From Falsiroseomonas sp038250135 (GTDB lineage: Bacteria > Pseudomonadota > Alphaproteobacteria > Acetobacterales > Acetobacteraceae), in assembly GCA_038250135.1 (NCBI GenBank), contig JBBSCP010000022.1, forward strand, positions 1-21,979: 21,979 bases of DNA, given 5' to 3'. The position numbers and the translations under genes are program-made. The notes under the pieces were generated by a model. The model did not search any database and was not told where the DNA came from. It was given only the letters and a program-made list of their open reading frames with translations. Shown piece by piece: positions 14,856-21,979 of this stretch. The first letter of the stretch is position 1. Each line of letters opens with the position of its first letter.

Positions 14856-15620
14856 TTACGCGGTGCCGCGGGCACGGCAACGGGCCTCGATCTCGGCTTC
14901 GAAATCGAGCTCATTGTGCCAGGCGAGGTGCGTCGCGAGTTGCCGTTCAGCCGCCTCCCGGTCGCCGCGCGCAAGGGCATCGAGCAGCGCGGCATGCTCG
15001 CCTGCGGTCACCTGCTGCGGGCGCACGGCATGACCGAGCCCCCAGACCACGGAAAGCTGCCGCGCCAGACCCGACCAGATGCCGAGCAGCGCGGCGTTGT
15101 CCGACAGGCGGCACAGCTGCGCATGCAGCGCCTCATCCGCCGCCACGATCTCCGCCCTGTCGCCGGAGCCTGCGGCTGCCTCGTAACGCGCCGCGGCCTG
15201 ATGGGCGGGCCGGAGCGCCTCCTCCCCCAGCGGGCCGGCCTCGGTGATCTCCCGGATCGCCAGCACTTCGAGCGCCGTGCGCACGCGCATGAGCTCGGCC
15301 ACGCCGCGATTGGTCACGCGCATCAGGCGCATGCCCTTGTAGGGCGTGCTGACGACAATGCCCTGGCTTTCCAGCAGGCGCAGCGCTTCGCGCACCGGCA
15401 CGCGGCTGATGCCCAGTTCACGGGCGATCTCGGCCTCAACCAGCCTGTCGCCAGGCAGGAAGGCACCGCGGGCGGCGGCGGCGGCCACGGCCTCGGCGGC
15501 CTGCTCGACCATGGTGCGGGCGTGAACAGGGGTCAGGCGGCGCGCGGCGCCGACCAAAGGCGGGGGCTCGCCGCGTGGCGGACCGGCGGGCGATGTCTGG
15601 TGCGAGCCTCGAGTCGACAT
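14856..15620 (-). CDS. GntR family regulator with FCD domain
   Basis: 254 residues from the ATG complementary to 15618-15620; an alternative ATG lies at 15638. Neither has a clear ribosome-binding site. After a Pro-rich N-terminal tail, a winged helix-turn-helix spans about 31-100 (GAFLPGDRLVEAEIARELGI, then SRVPVREALRLLESQGIV). The C-terminal FCD domain (about 110-245) has the metal-binding pattern D....H (AADEALH), then GEH and ATHLAWH. FCD-type GntR proteins bind organic acids and usually repress their target. The gene diverges from glcB with a 220-nt gap that holds repeated TCTGGA/TCCAGA half-sites next to its own start. Control of glcB and of itself is therefore likely but is inferred. 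Confidence 0.88.
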   Translation of the reverse strand: MSTRGSHQTSPAGPPRGEPPPLVGAARRLTPVHARTMVEQAAEAVAAAAARGAFLPGDRLVEAEIARELGISRVPVREALRLLESQGIVVSTPYKGMRLMRVTNRGVAELMRVRTALEVLAIREITEAGPLGEEALRPAHQAAARYEAAAGSGDRAEIVAADEALHAQLCRLSDNAALLGIWSGLARQLSVVWGLGHAVRPQQVTAGEHAALLDALARGDREAAERQLATHLAWHNELDFEAEIEARCRARGTA

Positions 15621-15637
15621 GCTTCGGAAACTAAGCA

Positions 15638-15685
15638 TCCAGATAAAAGAGAGCAAGTCTGGATACCTGGATCCGAGATTCCAGA
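15638..15685. promoter_or_regulatory. Putative GntR operator repeats between gntR and glcB
   Basis: TCCAGA (15638-15643), TCTGGA (15658-15663) and TCCAGA (15680-15685) are arranged as alternating inverted copies, with a near-copy CCTGGA at 15666-15671. The outer pair extends to ATCCAGA and TCTGGAT. They lie 18-65 nt upstream of the regulator start, as expected for an autoregulated divergent promoter. Confidence 0.5.
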
Positions 15686-15826
15686 TCGTCGCAACGCTCG
15701 CTGCGGGCCAACCAGGGGGGTCAGGCCCCCCAACCACAATGCCAAGACCGCGCCCTATTGCCACCCGGGTCGAATGCCCGCAAACCGCGCGCCGATGCGC
15801 GTCCGCACTCGCCTTGGGCCGCAGGC

Positions 15827-15832
15827 AAGGAG
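15827..15832 (+). promoter_or_regulatory. Ribosome-binding site that sets the glcB TTG start
   Basis: AAGGAG lies 8 nt before TTG 15841. The ATG at 15833 next to it is out of frame. A GC hairpin (GGGGGG 15715-15720 with CCCCCC 15726-15731) is the only other clear structure in the leader. Confidence 0.65.
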
Positions 15833-15840
15833 ATGCAGCT

Positions 15841-18018
15841 TTGGCCCAGACGGTGAAGATCGGAGAACTCGGCGTGGACGCCGCCTTCCGGGCGTTCATC
15901 GAGGCGGAAGCCCTGCCCGGCACGGGGATCGAGCCGGCGCGCTTCTGGTCGTCGCTCGCATCCATCCTGACCGAATGGGCGCCGCGCAACGCCGCCCTGC
16001 TGGCGAAGCGAGACGCGCTGCAGGCGCAGATCGACGCCTGGCACCGCGCCCACCCCGCCCGCCCGATCGACCAGGCCGCCTACGCCGCCTTCCTGCGCGA
16101 GATCGGCTACACCCTGCCCGAGCCGGCTGATTTCGCCATCGGCACCACCGATGTGGACGCCGAGATCGCCGAGATGGCCGGGCCGCAGCTGGTCGTACCC
16201 GTCTCCAACGCCCGCTACGCACTGAACGCCGCCAATGCGCGCTGGGGCAGCCTCTACGACGCGCTGTATGGCACCGATGCCCTGCCAGAGACCGAGGGCG
16301 CCGAGCGCGGCCGCGGCTACAACCCCAAGCGCGGCGCCAAGGTGATCGCCTTCGCGCGCGGCGTGCTCGACAAGGCTGCCCCGCTCGCCGGCGGCGCCAG
16401 CCATGCCGAGAGCACCTTCTACGGCATCGAAGGCGGCGCGCTCACGGTAACGCTGCACGATGGCCGCAAGTTGGGCCTTGCGCGGCCCGGGCAATGCGTG
16501 GGCTTCCAGGGCGAGCCCTGGGCGCCCACCGCGGTGCTGCTGGTGAACAACGGCCTGCACATCGAGATCCATCTGGACCGCACCAGCGACATCGGCCGCG
16601 AGGACCCCGCCGGCCTCGCAGACTTGGTGATGGAAGCGGCGCTGACCACCATCATGGATTGCGAGGACAGCGTCGCGGCGGTGGATGCCGCCGACAAGAT
16701 CGACGTCTATCGCAACTGGCTCGGGCTGATGAAGGGCGACCTGACGGCGGAGCTCAGCAAGGGCGGGCGGACCATCACGCGCCGGCTCAACGCGGACCGC
16801 GCCTGGACCACGCCGGCAGGCGGCAGGGTGACGCTGAATGGGCGGTCGGTGATGCTGATCCGCAATGTCGGCCATCACATGATGACCGATGTGGTCACGC
16901 TCGACGGCGCCGAGGTGCCCGAGACGGTGCTGGATGCGCTGGTCAGCGTCGCCATCGCGCTGCACGACATCCAGCCGCCCGGGCGCGGCAAGCGCATGAA
17001 CTCCCGCAAGGGCAGCGTCTACATCGTGAAGCCCAAGATGCACGGGCCGGAGGAGGTAGCGCATGCCGACCTGCTGTTCGCCCGCGTCGAGGATGCGCTG
17101 TCGCTGCCACGCGCCACGGTGAAGATGGGCATCATGGACGAGGAACGCCGCACCACGGTGAACCTCAAGGCCTGCATCCAGGCCGCGAAGGACCGCGTGG
17201 TGTTCATCAACACCGGCTTCCTCGACCGCACCGGCGACGAGATCCACACCTGCATGGAAGCCGGCGCCGTGGTGCGCAAGGGCGACATGAAGGCCGCACC
17301 CTGGATCGCCGCCTATGAGGAATGGAACGTCGATGTCGGCCTCGCCTGCGGGCTGCGCGGCCGGGCGCAGATCGGCAAGGGCATGTGGGCGATGCCCGAC
17401 CTGATGGCGGAGATGCTCGCGCAGAAGATCGGCCACCCCCGCGCCGGCGCCAGCACCGCCTGGGTGCCCTCCCCCACCGCCGCCACGCTGCACGCGCTGC
17501 ACTATCACGAGGTCGCGGTCGCTGCCCGCCAGGCTGAACTCGCCGCCGGCGGCCGCCGCGCGAAACTCGGCACCATCCTGACCGTGCCGCTGGCCGAGAA
17601 CACCAACTGGTCGCCCGCCGATGTGCAGGCCGAGCTCGACAACAACGCGCAGGGCATCCTCGGCTATGTGGTGCGCTGGGTGGACCAGGGCGTGGGCTGC
17701 TCCAAGGTGCCCGACATCAACGATGTCGGCCTGATGGAAGACCGCGCGACGCTGCGCATCAGCAGCCAGCACATCGCCAACTGGCTGCGCCACGGCATTG
17801 CCACGCACGCCCAGGTCGAGGAGACGCTGGCCCGCATGGCCACGGTGGTGGACCGCCAGAACGCCGCGGACCCGCTCTACACCCCGATGGCGCCCGGCTT
17901 CGACGGCCCGGCCTTCAAGGCCGCCCGCGACTTGATCTTCGAGGGCGCGGCACAGCCGAACGGCTATACCGAATTCGTGCTGCACCGCCGCCGGCGCGAA
18001 GCGAAGAATCCGCGATGA
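15841..18018 (+). CDS. glcB: Malate synthase G
   Basis: 725 residues from TTG 15841, against 723 in E. coli GlcB. The frame is open further upstream, but homology begins at KIGELGVDAAFRAFIEAEAL. Strong matches run throughout: AGPQLVVPVSNARYALNAAN, RWGSLYDALYGTD, NNGLHIEIHLD, then IMDCEDSVAAVDA, KPKMHGPEEVA and KMGIMDEERRTTVNL. GLRGRAQIGKGMWAMPDLMA and IANWLRHGI close the list. These include the Mg- and acetyl-CoA-binding regions and the catalytic loops. The enzyme condenses glyoxylate with acetyl-CoA to malate in the cytoplasm, for growth on C2 compounds or glycolate. No isocitrate lyase lies in the window. The divergent GntR regulator probably controls it. Confidence 0.97.
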   Translation: MAQTVKIGELGVDAAFRAFIEAEALPGTGIEPARFWSSLASILTEWAPRNAALLAKRDALQAQIDAWHRAHPARPIDQAAYAAFLREIGYTLPEPADFAIGTTDVDAEIAEMAGPQLVVPVSNARYALNAANARWGSLYDALYGTDALPETEGAERGRGYNPKRGAKVIAFARGVLDKAAPLAGGASHAESTFYGIEGGALTVTLHDGRKLGLARPGQCVGFQGEPWAPTAVLLVNNGLHIEIHLDRTSDIGREDPAGLADLVMEAALTTIMDCEDSVAAVDAADKIDVYRNWLGLMKGDLTAELSKGGRTITRRLNADRAWTTPAGGRVTLNGRSVMLIRNVGHHMMTDVVTLDGAEVPETVLDALVSVAIALHDIQPPGRGKRMNSRKGSVYIVKPKMHGPEEVAHADLLFARVEDALSLPRATVKMGIMDEERRTTVNLKACIQAAKDRVVFINTGFLDRTGDEIHTCMEAGAVVRKGDMKAAPWIAAYEEWNVDVGLACGLRGRAQIGKGMWAMPDLMAEMLAQKIGHPRAGASTAWVPSPTAATLHALHYHEVAVAARQAELAAGGRRAKLGTILTVPLAENTNWSPADVQAELDNNAQGILGYVVRWVDQGVGCSKVPDINDVGLMEDRATLRISSQHIANWLRHGIATHAQVEETLARMATVVDRQNAADPLYTPMAPGFDGPAFKAARDLIFEGAAQPNGYTEFVLHRRRREAKNPR

Positions 18019-18077
18019 GGTTGGCAGGAGGGCGCTGGCGGGCCTAACCTTACGCCCCGCGCAATTTTCGGAGACCG

Positions 18078-18398
18078 ATGCTGCCCCGCCTTGCCCTGCT
18101 GCTGCCGCTGCTCCTGCTCCCCGCATGCGCCACGCGCAGTGAAGTGGTGGAGCTTGAGGGAGGGCTGTTCGCCCTGACCATGCAGGCGGCGAGTCCGGCC
18201 ACCGCGGCGCGCACGGGCGTGACGCAAGCGCGCGCCTTTTGTGCCGTCCGCGACCGGGAATTCGAGGTCGTGCGCTCCGAGATCGGCGTCACCGACTACC
18301 GCATCGCCTTCCGCTGCCCGGGCGCCGTTCCCGGCTTCCTGACGCCGCCCGATATCGGTGTCGATACGCCGGGCTTCCGCCCCGGCGCCACCTTTTGA
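18078..18398 (+). CDS. Small putative lipoprotein
   Basis: 106 residues from ATG 18078, with a GGAG site at 18070-18073. MLPRLALLLPLLLLPAC is a lipoprotein signal with Cys17 as the lipidation site. The mature part has a block VELEGGLFALTMQAASPATA, then QARAFCAVRDREFEVVRSE and a second Cys in AFRCPG. The two cysteines could form a disulfide in the periplasm. I recognise no family. It lies 59 nt after glcB and 27 nt before the HtrA-like gene on the same strand, so the three may share a transcript. Confidence 0.75.
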   Translation: MLPRLALLLPLLLLPACATRSEVVELEGGLFALTMQAASPATAARTGVTQARAFCAVRDREFEVVRSEIGVTDYRIAFRCPGAVPGFLTPPDIGVDTPGFRPGATF

Positions 18399-18425
18399 GG
18401 CCAACCCACTGGCGCAGGTTTCGCG

Positions 18426-19442
18426 ATGCCCGACGACGATGAGTGGAACATCCCCAAGGATCTCCGGCCCGATCAGGCGGATTTCAGGTTCGACGTGAAG
18501 GCCGCGCTGGATTGCGTCGTGGCGCTGCGCACCCGCGTGCCGGCCGACGCCTTCTCGGCCCGCACACTGGGCACGGACCGCGAGGGTAGCGGCGTGGCGA
18601 TTCGCGCGCCTGGCGTCCCACCGGGCCTCGTGCTGACCATCGGCTACCTGATCGGCGAGGCCGAAAGCGTCTGGATCACGACCTCCGCCGGCCGCGTCGT
18701 GCCCGGCCACGCACTCGCCTATGATTTCGAGACCGGCTTCGGGCTGGTACAGGCGCTTGGCCGGCTGGAATGCCCCGCACTCGAGTTGGCGAACGGCATC
18801 CTGCCGGAGACCGGCGCGCAAACCATCCTCGCCGCGGCGCCACAGCCCGGCCGAAGCGCGGCGGCGCCTGGCGGTGGCGGCGCCATCGCCTGTTCGATCG
18901 TGGCGCGGGAAGCTTTCGCCGGCTATTGGGAATACCTGCTCGAGGAAGCGCTGTTCACCGCGCCGGCGCACCCCTCCTGGGGGGGCGCGGGACTGATCGG
19001 GCCAGATGGCCGGCTGCTCGGCATCGGCTCGCTGGTGCTGCAGCATCAGGACCCGAAGGGGCACAAGCTCGACCTCAATATGGTGGTACCGATCGGCCTG
19101 CTGCATCCGATCCTGGAGGACATGCTGGCCTATGGCCGCGTGAACAAGCCGGCACGGCCCTGGATCGGCCTCTATGCCGCAGACCAGGAGGAAGGCGTGG
19201 TGGTGGCCTCCGTCGCCGCCAAGGGCCCAGCCGAACGCGCGGGCCTGCGCGCCGGCGACCGTATTTTGAGCCTGGATGGCGAAGACGCGACCGACCTGGC
19301 GTCCCTCTGGCGCCGCCTGTGGTCGCGGGGCCCGGCCGGGGTCAGCGTGGCCTTTCGGGCGGAACGCGATGGCAGACGCCTGAACACGACTGTGGTCAGC
19401 GCCGACCGCGCGGGTTTCCTGAAAGTACCACGGCTGCATTAA
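18426..19442 (+). CDS. HtrA-like protein with PDZ domain, catalytic triad not conserved
   Basis: 338 residues from ATG 18426. A trypsin-like fold is recognisable at about 50-235: REGSGVAIRAPG (compare GSG at the entry of HtrA), LVLTIGYLI, AYDFETGFGLVQA and HPSWGGAGLIGPDGRLLGI. A PDZ domain follows at about 245-328 (PWIGLYA, KGPAERAGLRAGDRILSLDG). The HtrA catalytic His of TNAHVV is Tyr74, the Asp of TDLA is Gly104, and the Ser of NSGGPL aligns with Trp185, so proteolysis is unlikely. No signal peptide is present, unlike DegP/DegQ, so it may stay in the cytoplasm. TIGYL and HP.WGGA also occur in alphaproteobacterial relatives as I recall them, which points to a conserved inactive subfamily rather than decay. 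A binding or scaffold role is inference. Confidence 0.8.
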   Translation: MPDDDEWNIPKDLRPDQADFRFDVKAALDCVVALRTRVPADAFSARTLGTDREGSGVAIRAPGVPPGLVLTIGYLIGEAESVWITTSAGRVVPGHALAYDFETGFGLVQALGRLECPALELANGILPETGAQTILAAAPQPGRSAAAPGGGGAIACSIVAREAFAGYWEYLLEEALFTAPAHPSWGGAGLIGPDGRLLGIGSLVLQHQDPKGHKLDLNMVVPIGLLHPILEDMLAYGRVNKPARPWIGLYAADQEEGVVVASVAAKGPAERAGLRAGDRILSLDGEDATDLASLWRRLWSRGPAGVSVAFRAERDGRRLNTTVVSADRAGFLKVPRLH

Positions 19443-19543
19443 AGCACGTTTGGTTCAAACGGAATCGTTTGAACCAAAGTCCGTGCTTTAGATTCAGGCG
19501 TTTAAAGCGCACGAAATCGGTTCAATTGAACCGATAGTGCGCT
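19440..19543. repeat. Bipartite hairpin intergenic element
   Basis: The first hairpin pairs TAAAGCACG plus TTTGGTTCAAACG (19440-19461) with CGTTTGAACCAAA (19466-19478) and CGTGCTTTA (19482-19490). The loop is GAAT, with a 3-nt bulge. The second pairs AGCGCAC (19506-19512) and ATCGGTTCAA (19516-19525) with TTGAACCGAT (19526-19535) and GTGCGCT (19537-19543). Both tips contain GGTTCAA/TTGAACC, and they are joined by GATTCAGGCGTTT. The layout resembles mosaic intergenic repeats of alphaproteobacteria. It starts at the stop codon of the HtrA-like gene and may also act as its transcript end. Confidence 0.8.
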
Positions 19544-19560
19544 AGGGCTTCCGGCGCGGC

Positions 19561-19740
19561 GGCCTGGATGCGGATACGCTGATCGCCGCCGACGAATCGG
19601 TTGTGATCCCACCCAAGGCCAACCGCCAGGTCGTCCGCAACTACGATCGTAACCTCTGTAAAGCGACACTTGATCGAGAAATATTCTCTAAATACCAAAA
19701 TCGCCGCGCACCTCAACCCAATAAGCCTCCGGCCAACCCG
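19561..19740 (+). pseudogene. Decayed IS5-type transposase C-terminal fragment
   Basis: In the frame beginning at 19561 the sequence reads GLDADTLIAADESVVIPPKA and then NRQVVRNYDRNLCKA. This matches the C-terminal part of IS5/IS427-group transposases, usually about GYDADAL....VIPPKANR...YDR.LYKAR.LIE. After about 19665 the reading shifts frame: LIEK appears one base on, and the usual conserved K.RRIATRYDK block is not intact. No start, upstream transposase domain or clear terminal inverted repeats are found. It is a remnant. The rest of 19741-19829 shows no gene, only GGTTCC (19762-19767) and GGAACC (19822-19827) as an inverted pair around G-rich sequence. Confidence 0.7.
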
Positions 19741-19829
19741 GGGCGGTGCAATATTCGCGAGGGTTCCAAGGGCCCACCGGCAGTTGGTTGGGGAGGTTTG
19801 GAGGAGGCAGCGCCCTCTCCAGGAACCAC

Positions 19830-20774
19830 TCAGCGCTTCGCCTCGATCGCGTCCCAGATCGCGCGTTCCAGGTGTGTACCGTCAAAGCGGGCGATTTCCT
19901 GCAGGCCGGTCGGCGAGGTGACGTTGATTTCGGTCAGGTAGCCGCCGATCACGTCGATGCCGACGAAGACAAGGCCGCGTTCGCGCAGTGCCGGGCCAAT
20001 GGCGGCGCAGATGTCGCGTTCGCGGTCGGTCAGCGTCGTGGGTTCGGGGCGGCCGCCGACATGCATGTTGCTGCGTGCTTCCCCGGCGGCGGGCACGCGG
20101 TTGATGGCGCCCATCGCGATGCCCTCCACCAGGATGATGCGCTTGTCGCCCTTGCGGACGTCTGGGACGTAGCGCTGCACCACGAGCGGTTCGCGCGATT
20201 TCTCGGTGAACATCTCGGTCAGCGCGTTGAGGTTGGGGTCTTCCGGCTTGAGGTGGAATACGCCGGCACCGCCATTGCCGAACAGCGGCTTGATGATGAT
20301 GTCGCCATGCATCTCGCGGAATTTGCGGATCTGGCGGACGTCGGCGGTGATGAGAGTTTCCGGCATCAGCTCCGGAAAATGCGTGACGAACAGCTTTTCG
20401 GGCGCGTTGCGGACGCTGGCCGGGTCGTTCACCACCAGGGTCTTGGGGTGGATGTGTTCCAGGATATGCGTGGCTGTGATGTAGGCCATGTCAAACGGCG
20501 GGTCCTGGCGCATCAGCACGACATCGACCTGCGCGAGGTCGAGCTCCTCGGTCGGGCCGAAGGTGAAATGGTTGCCCTGTTCACGCCGCACCGCCACGGG
20601 CTGCGCCTGGGCCAGCACGCGGCCGCCGGCCAGGGCCAGGTCGCGCACATGGTAGTGCCACATCACATGGCCGCGCGCCTGGGCTTCCAGCATCAGCGCG
20701 AAGGTGCTGTCGGCGTCGATGTTGACGCTGGCAATGGGATCCATCTGGACCGCGACCTTCAGGGTCTTCGTCAT
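19830..20774 (-). CDS. gshB: Glutathione synthetase
   Basis: 314 residues from the ATG complementary to 20772-20774; E. coli GshB has 316. The N-terminal part reads LKVAVQMDPIASVNIDADST, then MRQDPPFDMAYITATHILE (89-107), a family signature. The ATP-grasp part has DIIIKPLFGNGGAGVF with Lys162 and the Gly-rich loop. The metal-binding end is GIDVIGGYLTEINVTSPTG (272-290). It joins gamma-glutamylcysteine and glycine using ATP, in the cytoplasm. The gene diverges from aroE over about 115 nt. The longer upstream frame is not supported by homology. Confidence 0.96.
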   Translation of the reverse strand: MTKTLKVAVQMDPIASVNIDADSTFALMLEAQARGHVMWHYHVRDLALAGGRVLAQAQPVAVRREQGNHFTFGPTEELDLAQVDVVLMRQDPPFDMAYITATHILEHIHPKTLVVNDPASVRNAPEKLFVTHFPELMPETLITADVRQIRKFREMHGDIIIKPLFGNGGAGVFHLKPEDPNLNALTEMFTEKSREPLVVQRYVPDVRKGDKRIILVEGIAMGAINRVPAAGEARSNMHVGGRPEPTTLTDRERDICAAIGPALRERGLVFVGIDVIGGYLTEINVTSPTGLQEIARFDGTHLERAIWDAIEAKR

Positions 20775-20889
20775 GGTTCGGGCTCTCTCGCCTGGGGTTG
20801 CGTGTTGCGTCGCATGGCGGGGCGCAGCGGGAAAGGGGGGCCCAATGGGGGGCATTGACCGGCGCGGGGTGGCGGGCTCACTTCCGGCC

Positions 20890-21753
20890 ATGCATGTCCT
20901 GTCCGGCAAGGCCCGCAAGGCCGGGGTCCTTGGGTGGCCCGTCTCGCACTCGCGCTCGCCGCGGCTGCACGGTTATTGGCTGGCGCGGCATGGGATCGAC
21001 GGCGCCTATCTGCCGCTCCCGGTGCGGCCGGAGCGGTTCGAGGCGGCGGTGCGCGCCCTGGCCGATCTCGGCTTCGCCGGCGCCAATGTGACGATCCCGC
21101 ATAAGGAGGCCGCCTTTGCGCTATGCGACAGTGTGGACGCCGTCGCGCATCGCGCGGGATCGGTGAACACGCTTATCTTTGCCGAGGACGGCACGATCCG
21201 CGGCACGAGCACGGATGGCTACGGTTTTGTCGAATCCCTCGCCGAACAGGCGCCCGGCTTCGCGCCCGCCGAGGGTCCGGCGGTGATCCTCGGCGCCGGC
21301 GGCGCGGTGCGGGCGGTGGCGGCGGCGCTGCTCCATGCCGGCTGCCCGCGCCTGATCCTGGTGAACCGCACGGTGGAACGCGCCGAGGCCCTGGCGCGCG
21401 ACCTCGGCGGCGCGGTGGAGGTGGCGCGCGAGCCGGATCTGCACGGCGTAGCGCTGCTGGTGAACGGTACCTCGCTCGGCATGGCGGGGCAGCCGCCCTT
21501 GGCCATCGACCTCACGCCCTTGCCACCGCACGCCGTGGTGGCCGACATGGTCTATGTGCCGCTGGAGACACCCCTGCTCGCGGCGGCGCGGGCACGCGGG
21601 CTGCGTGGCGTCGATGGGCTGGGGATGCTGCTGCACCAGGCGCGGCCTGGGTTCGAGGCTTGGTTTGGCGCAGCACCGCAGGTCGATGCCGAGCTTCGCG
21701 CTTTCGTCGCACATGACATTCCGCCCGACTCGCGGCCGAGGAGCGGCGCGTGA
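20890..21753 (+). CDS. aroE: Shikimate dehydrogenase
   Basis: 287 residues from ATG 20890, the usual family length. ATG 20845 in the same frame has a G-rich AAAGGGGGG before it and would add 15 residues outside the conserved fold; it cannot be excluded. Shikimate-binding SHSRSP (19-24), catalytic Lys72 (NVTIPHKEAA), Asn93 (SVNT) and Asp109 (STDGYGF) are present. The NADPH loop GAGGAVRAV (135-143) and NRT (159-161) follow. VNGTSLGM and GLGMLLHQA close the signature list. It reduces 3-dehydroshikimate to shikimate in aromatic amino acid synthesis. coaE follows within 20 nt, the common alphaproteobacterial aroE-coaE order. Confidence 0.95.
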   Translation: MHVLSGKARKAGVLGWPVSHSRSPRLHGYWLARHGIDGAYLPLPVRPERFEAAVRALADLGFAGANVTIPHKEAAFALCDSVDAVAHRAGSVNTLIFAEDGTIRGTSTDGYGFVESLAEQAPGFAPAEGPAVILGAGGAVRAVAAALLHAGCPRLILVNRTVERAEALARDLGGAVEVAREPDLHGVALLVNGTSLGMAGQPPLAIDLTPLPPHAVVADMVYVPLETPLLAAARARGLRGVDGLGMLLHQARPGFEAWFGAAPQVDAELRAFVAHDIPPDSRPRSGA

Positions 21754-21772
21754 GTCCGTGGCGCAAACAGGG

Positions 21773-21979
21773 ATGAAGGTGATCGGCCTGACCGGCGGGA
21801 TTGGCATGGGCAAATCCACCGCCGCCGCGACGTTGCGGCGCCTCGGCTTGCCGATCTTCGACGCCGACGCCGCCGTGCACAGCCTGCAAGCCCAGGGCGG
21901 CGCGGCCGTCGCGCCGATCGAGGCCGCCTTCCCCGGCACGACGCGCCATGGCCGCGTGGACCGTGAGGCGCTGCGCGCC
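21773..21979 (+). CDS. coaE: Dephospho-CoA kinase, 3' partial
   Basis: The frame runs from ATG 21773 to the window edge (69 codons seen, no stop). The N-terminus MKVIGLTGGIGMGKSTAAAT has the P-loop GGIGMGKST, and LPIFDADAAVHSL follows, with the DAD motif of CoaE. An in-frame GTG at 21758 is an alternative start that adds five residues. The enzyme phosphorylates dephospho-CoA, the last step of CoA synthesis. It starts 19 nt after the aroE stop and is surely co-transcribed. Confidence 0.93.
   Translation, partial: MKVIGLTGGIGMGKSTAAATLRRLGLPIFDADAAVHSLQAQGGAAVAPIEAAFPGTTRHGRVDREALRA

Noticed and set aside
15721..18126. Very long open frame antisense to glcB
   Set aside because: It mirrors the glcB codons in a GC-rich gene, has no recognisable domain and is rich in His, Gly and Arg, as antisense shadows are.
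17964..19439. 491-codon minus-strand frame over the HtrA-like gene
   Set aside because: Antisense to two genes that have signal, domain and ribosome-binding evidence.

Overview
The window looks like chromosomal DNA of a GC-rich alphaproteobacterium, most likely of the Acetobacteraceae (Roseomonas-like). The reasons are the strong G/C bias at third codon positions, the rluD-rpoH neighbourhood with a DUF6476-type membrane protein, the alphaproteobacterial type of SerC next to SerA, and a short-form histidine pathway marked by hisZ. The taxon is an inference from gene content and order, not from a marker comparison.

Left part (1-3440). Four plus-strand genes of stress-island character: the 3' part of a baeRF-type protein, a small YjzC-like protein, a double PRC-barrel protein and a BON-MscS channel. 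To the eye they are less GC-rich than the rest, with a very AT-rich gap at 869-1000. They end at the 3' side of a tRNA-Glu(CUC) gene on the minus strand, a classic integration point, with a short direct repeat beside it. This is probably the inner end of a genomic island.

Central core (3440-14760). A DUF2256 zinc-motif protein and a DUF6476-like membrane protein lie on the minus strand, divergent from rluD. rluD ends in an intrinsic terminator followed at once by a promoter-like sequence and a structured leader for rpoH. The rpoH stop codon lies inside a 22-bp tandem triplication. A VOC/glyoxalase protein follows. The minus strand then carries serC-serA (overlapping, serine biosynthesis), a putative exported intradiol dioxygenase, hisZ-purA (4-nt gap) and a three-repeat Calx-beta protein. 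A lipoprotein gene lies on the plus strand between serA and the dioxygenase. hisZ is interrupted by a single in-frame amber codon at a position where the family normally has Gln.

Right part (14856-21979). A GntR/FCD regulator diverges from glcB (malate synthase G), with repeated TCTGGA/TCCAGA half-sites between them that suggest local control of glyoxylate metabolism. Downstream lie a small lipoprotein and an HtrA-like protein with a PDZ domain whose catalytic His, Asp and Ser positions are all replaced. Next come a two-hairpin intergenic element and a decayed IS5-type transposase fragment. The window closes with gshB (minus) divergent from aroE and the start of coaE.

I found no CRISPR array, prophage gene or intact insertion sequence. 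The most notable items are the hisZ amber codon, the triplicated rpoH stop region, the degenerate HtrA-like protein, the bipartite hairpin element and the tRNA-Glu-bounded stress island.
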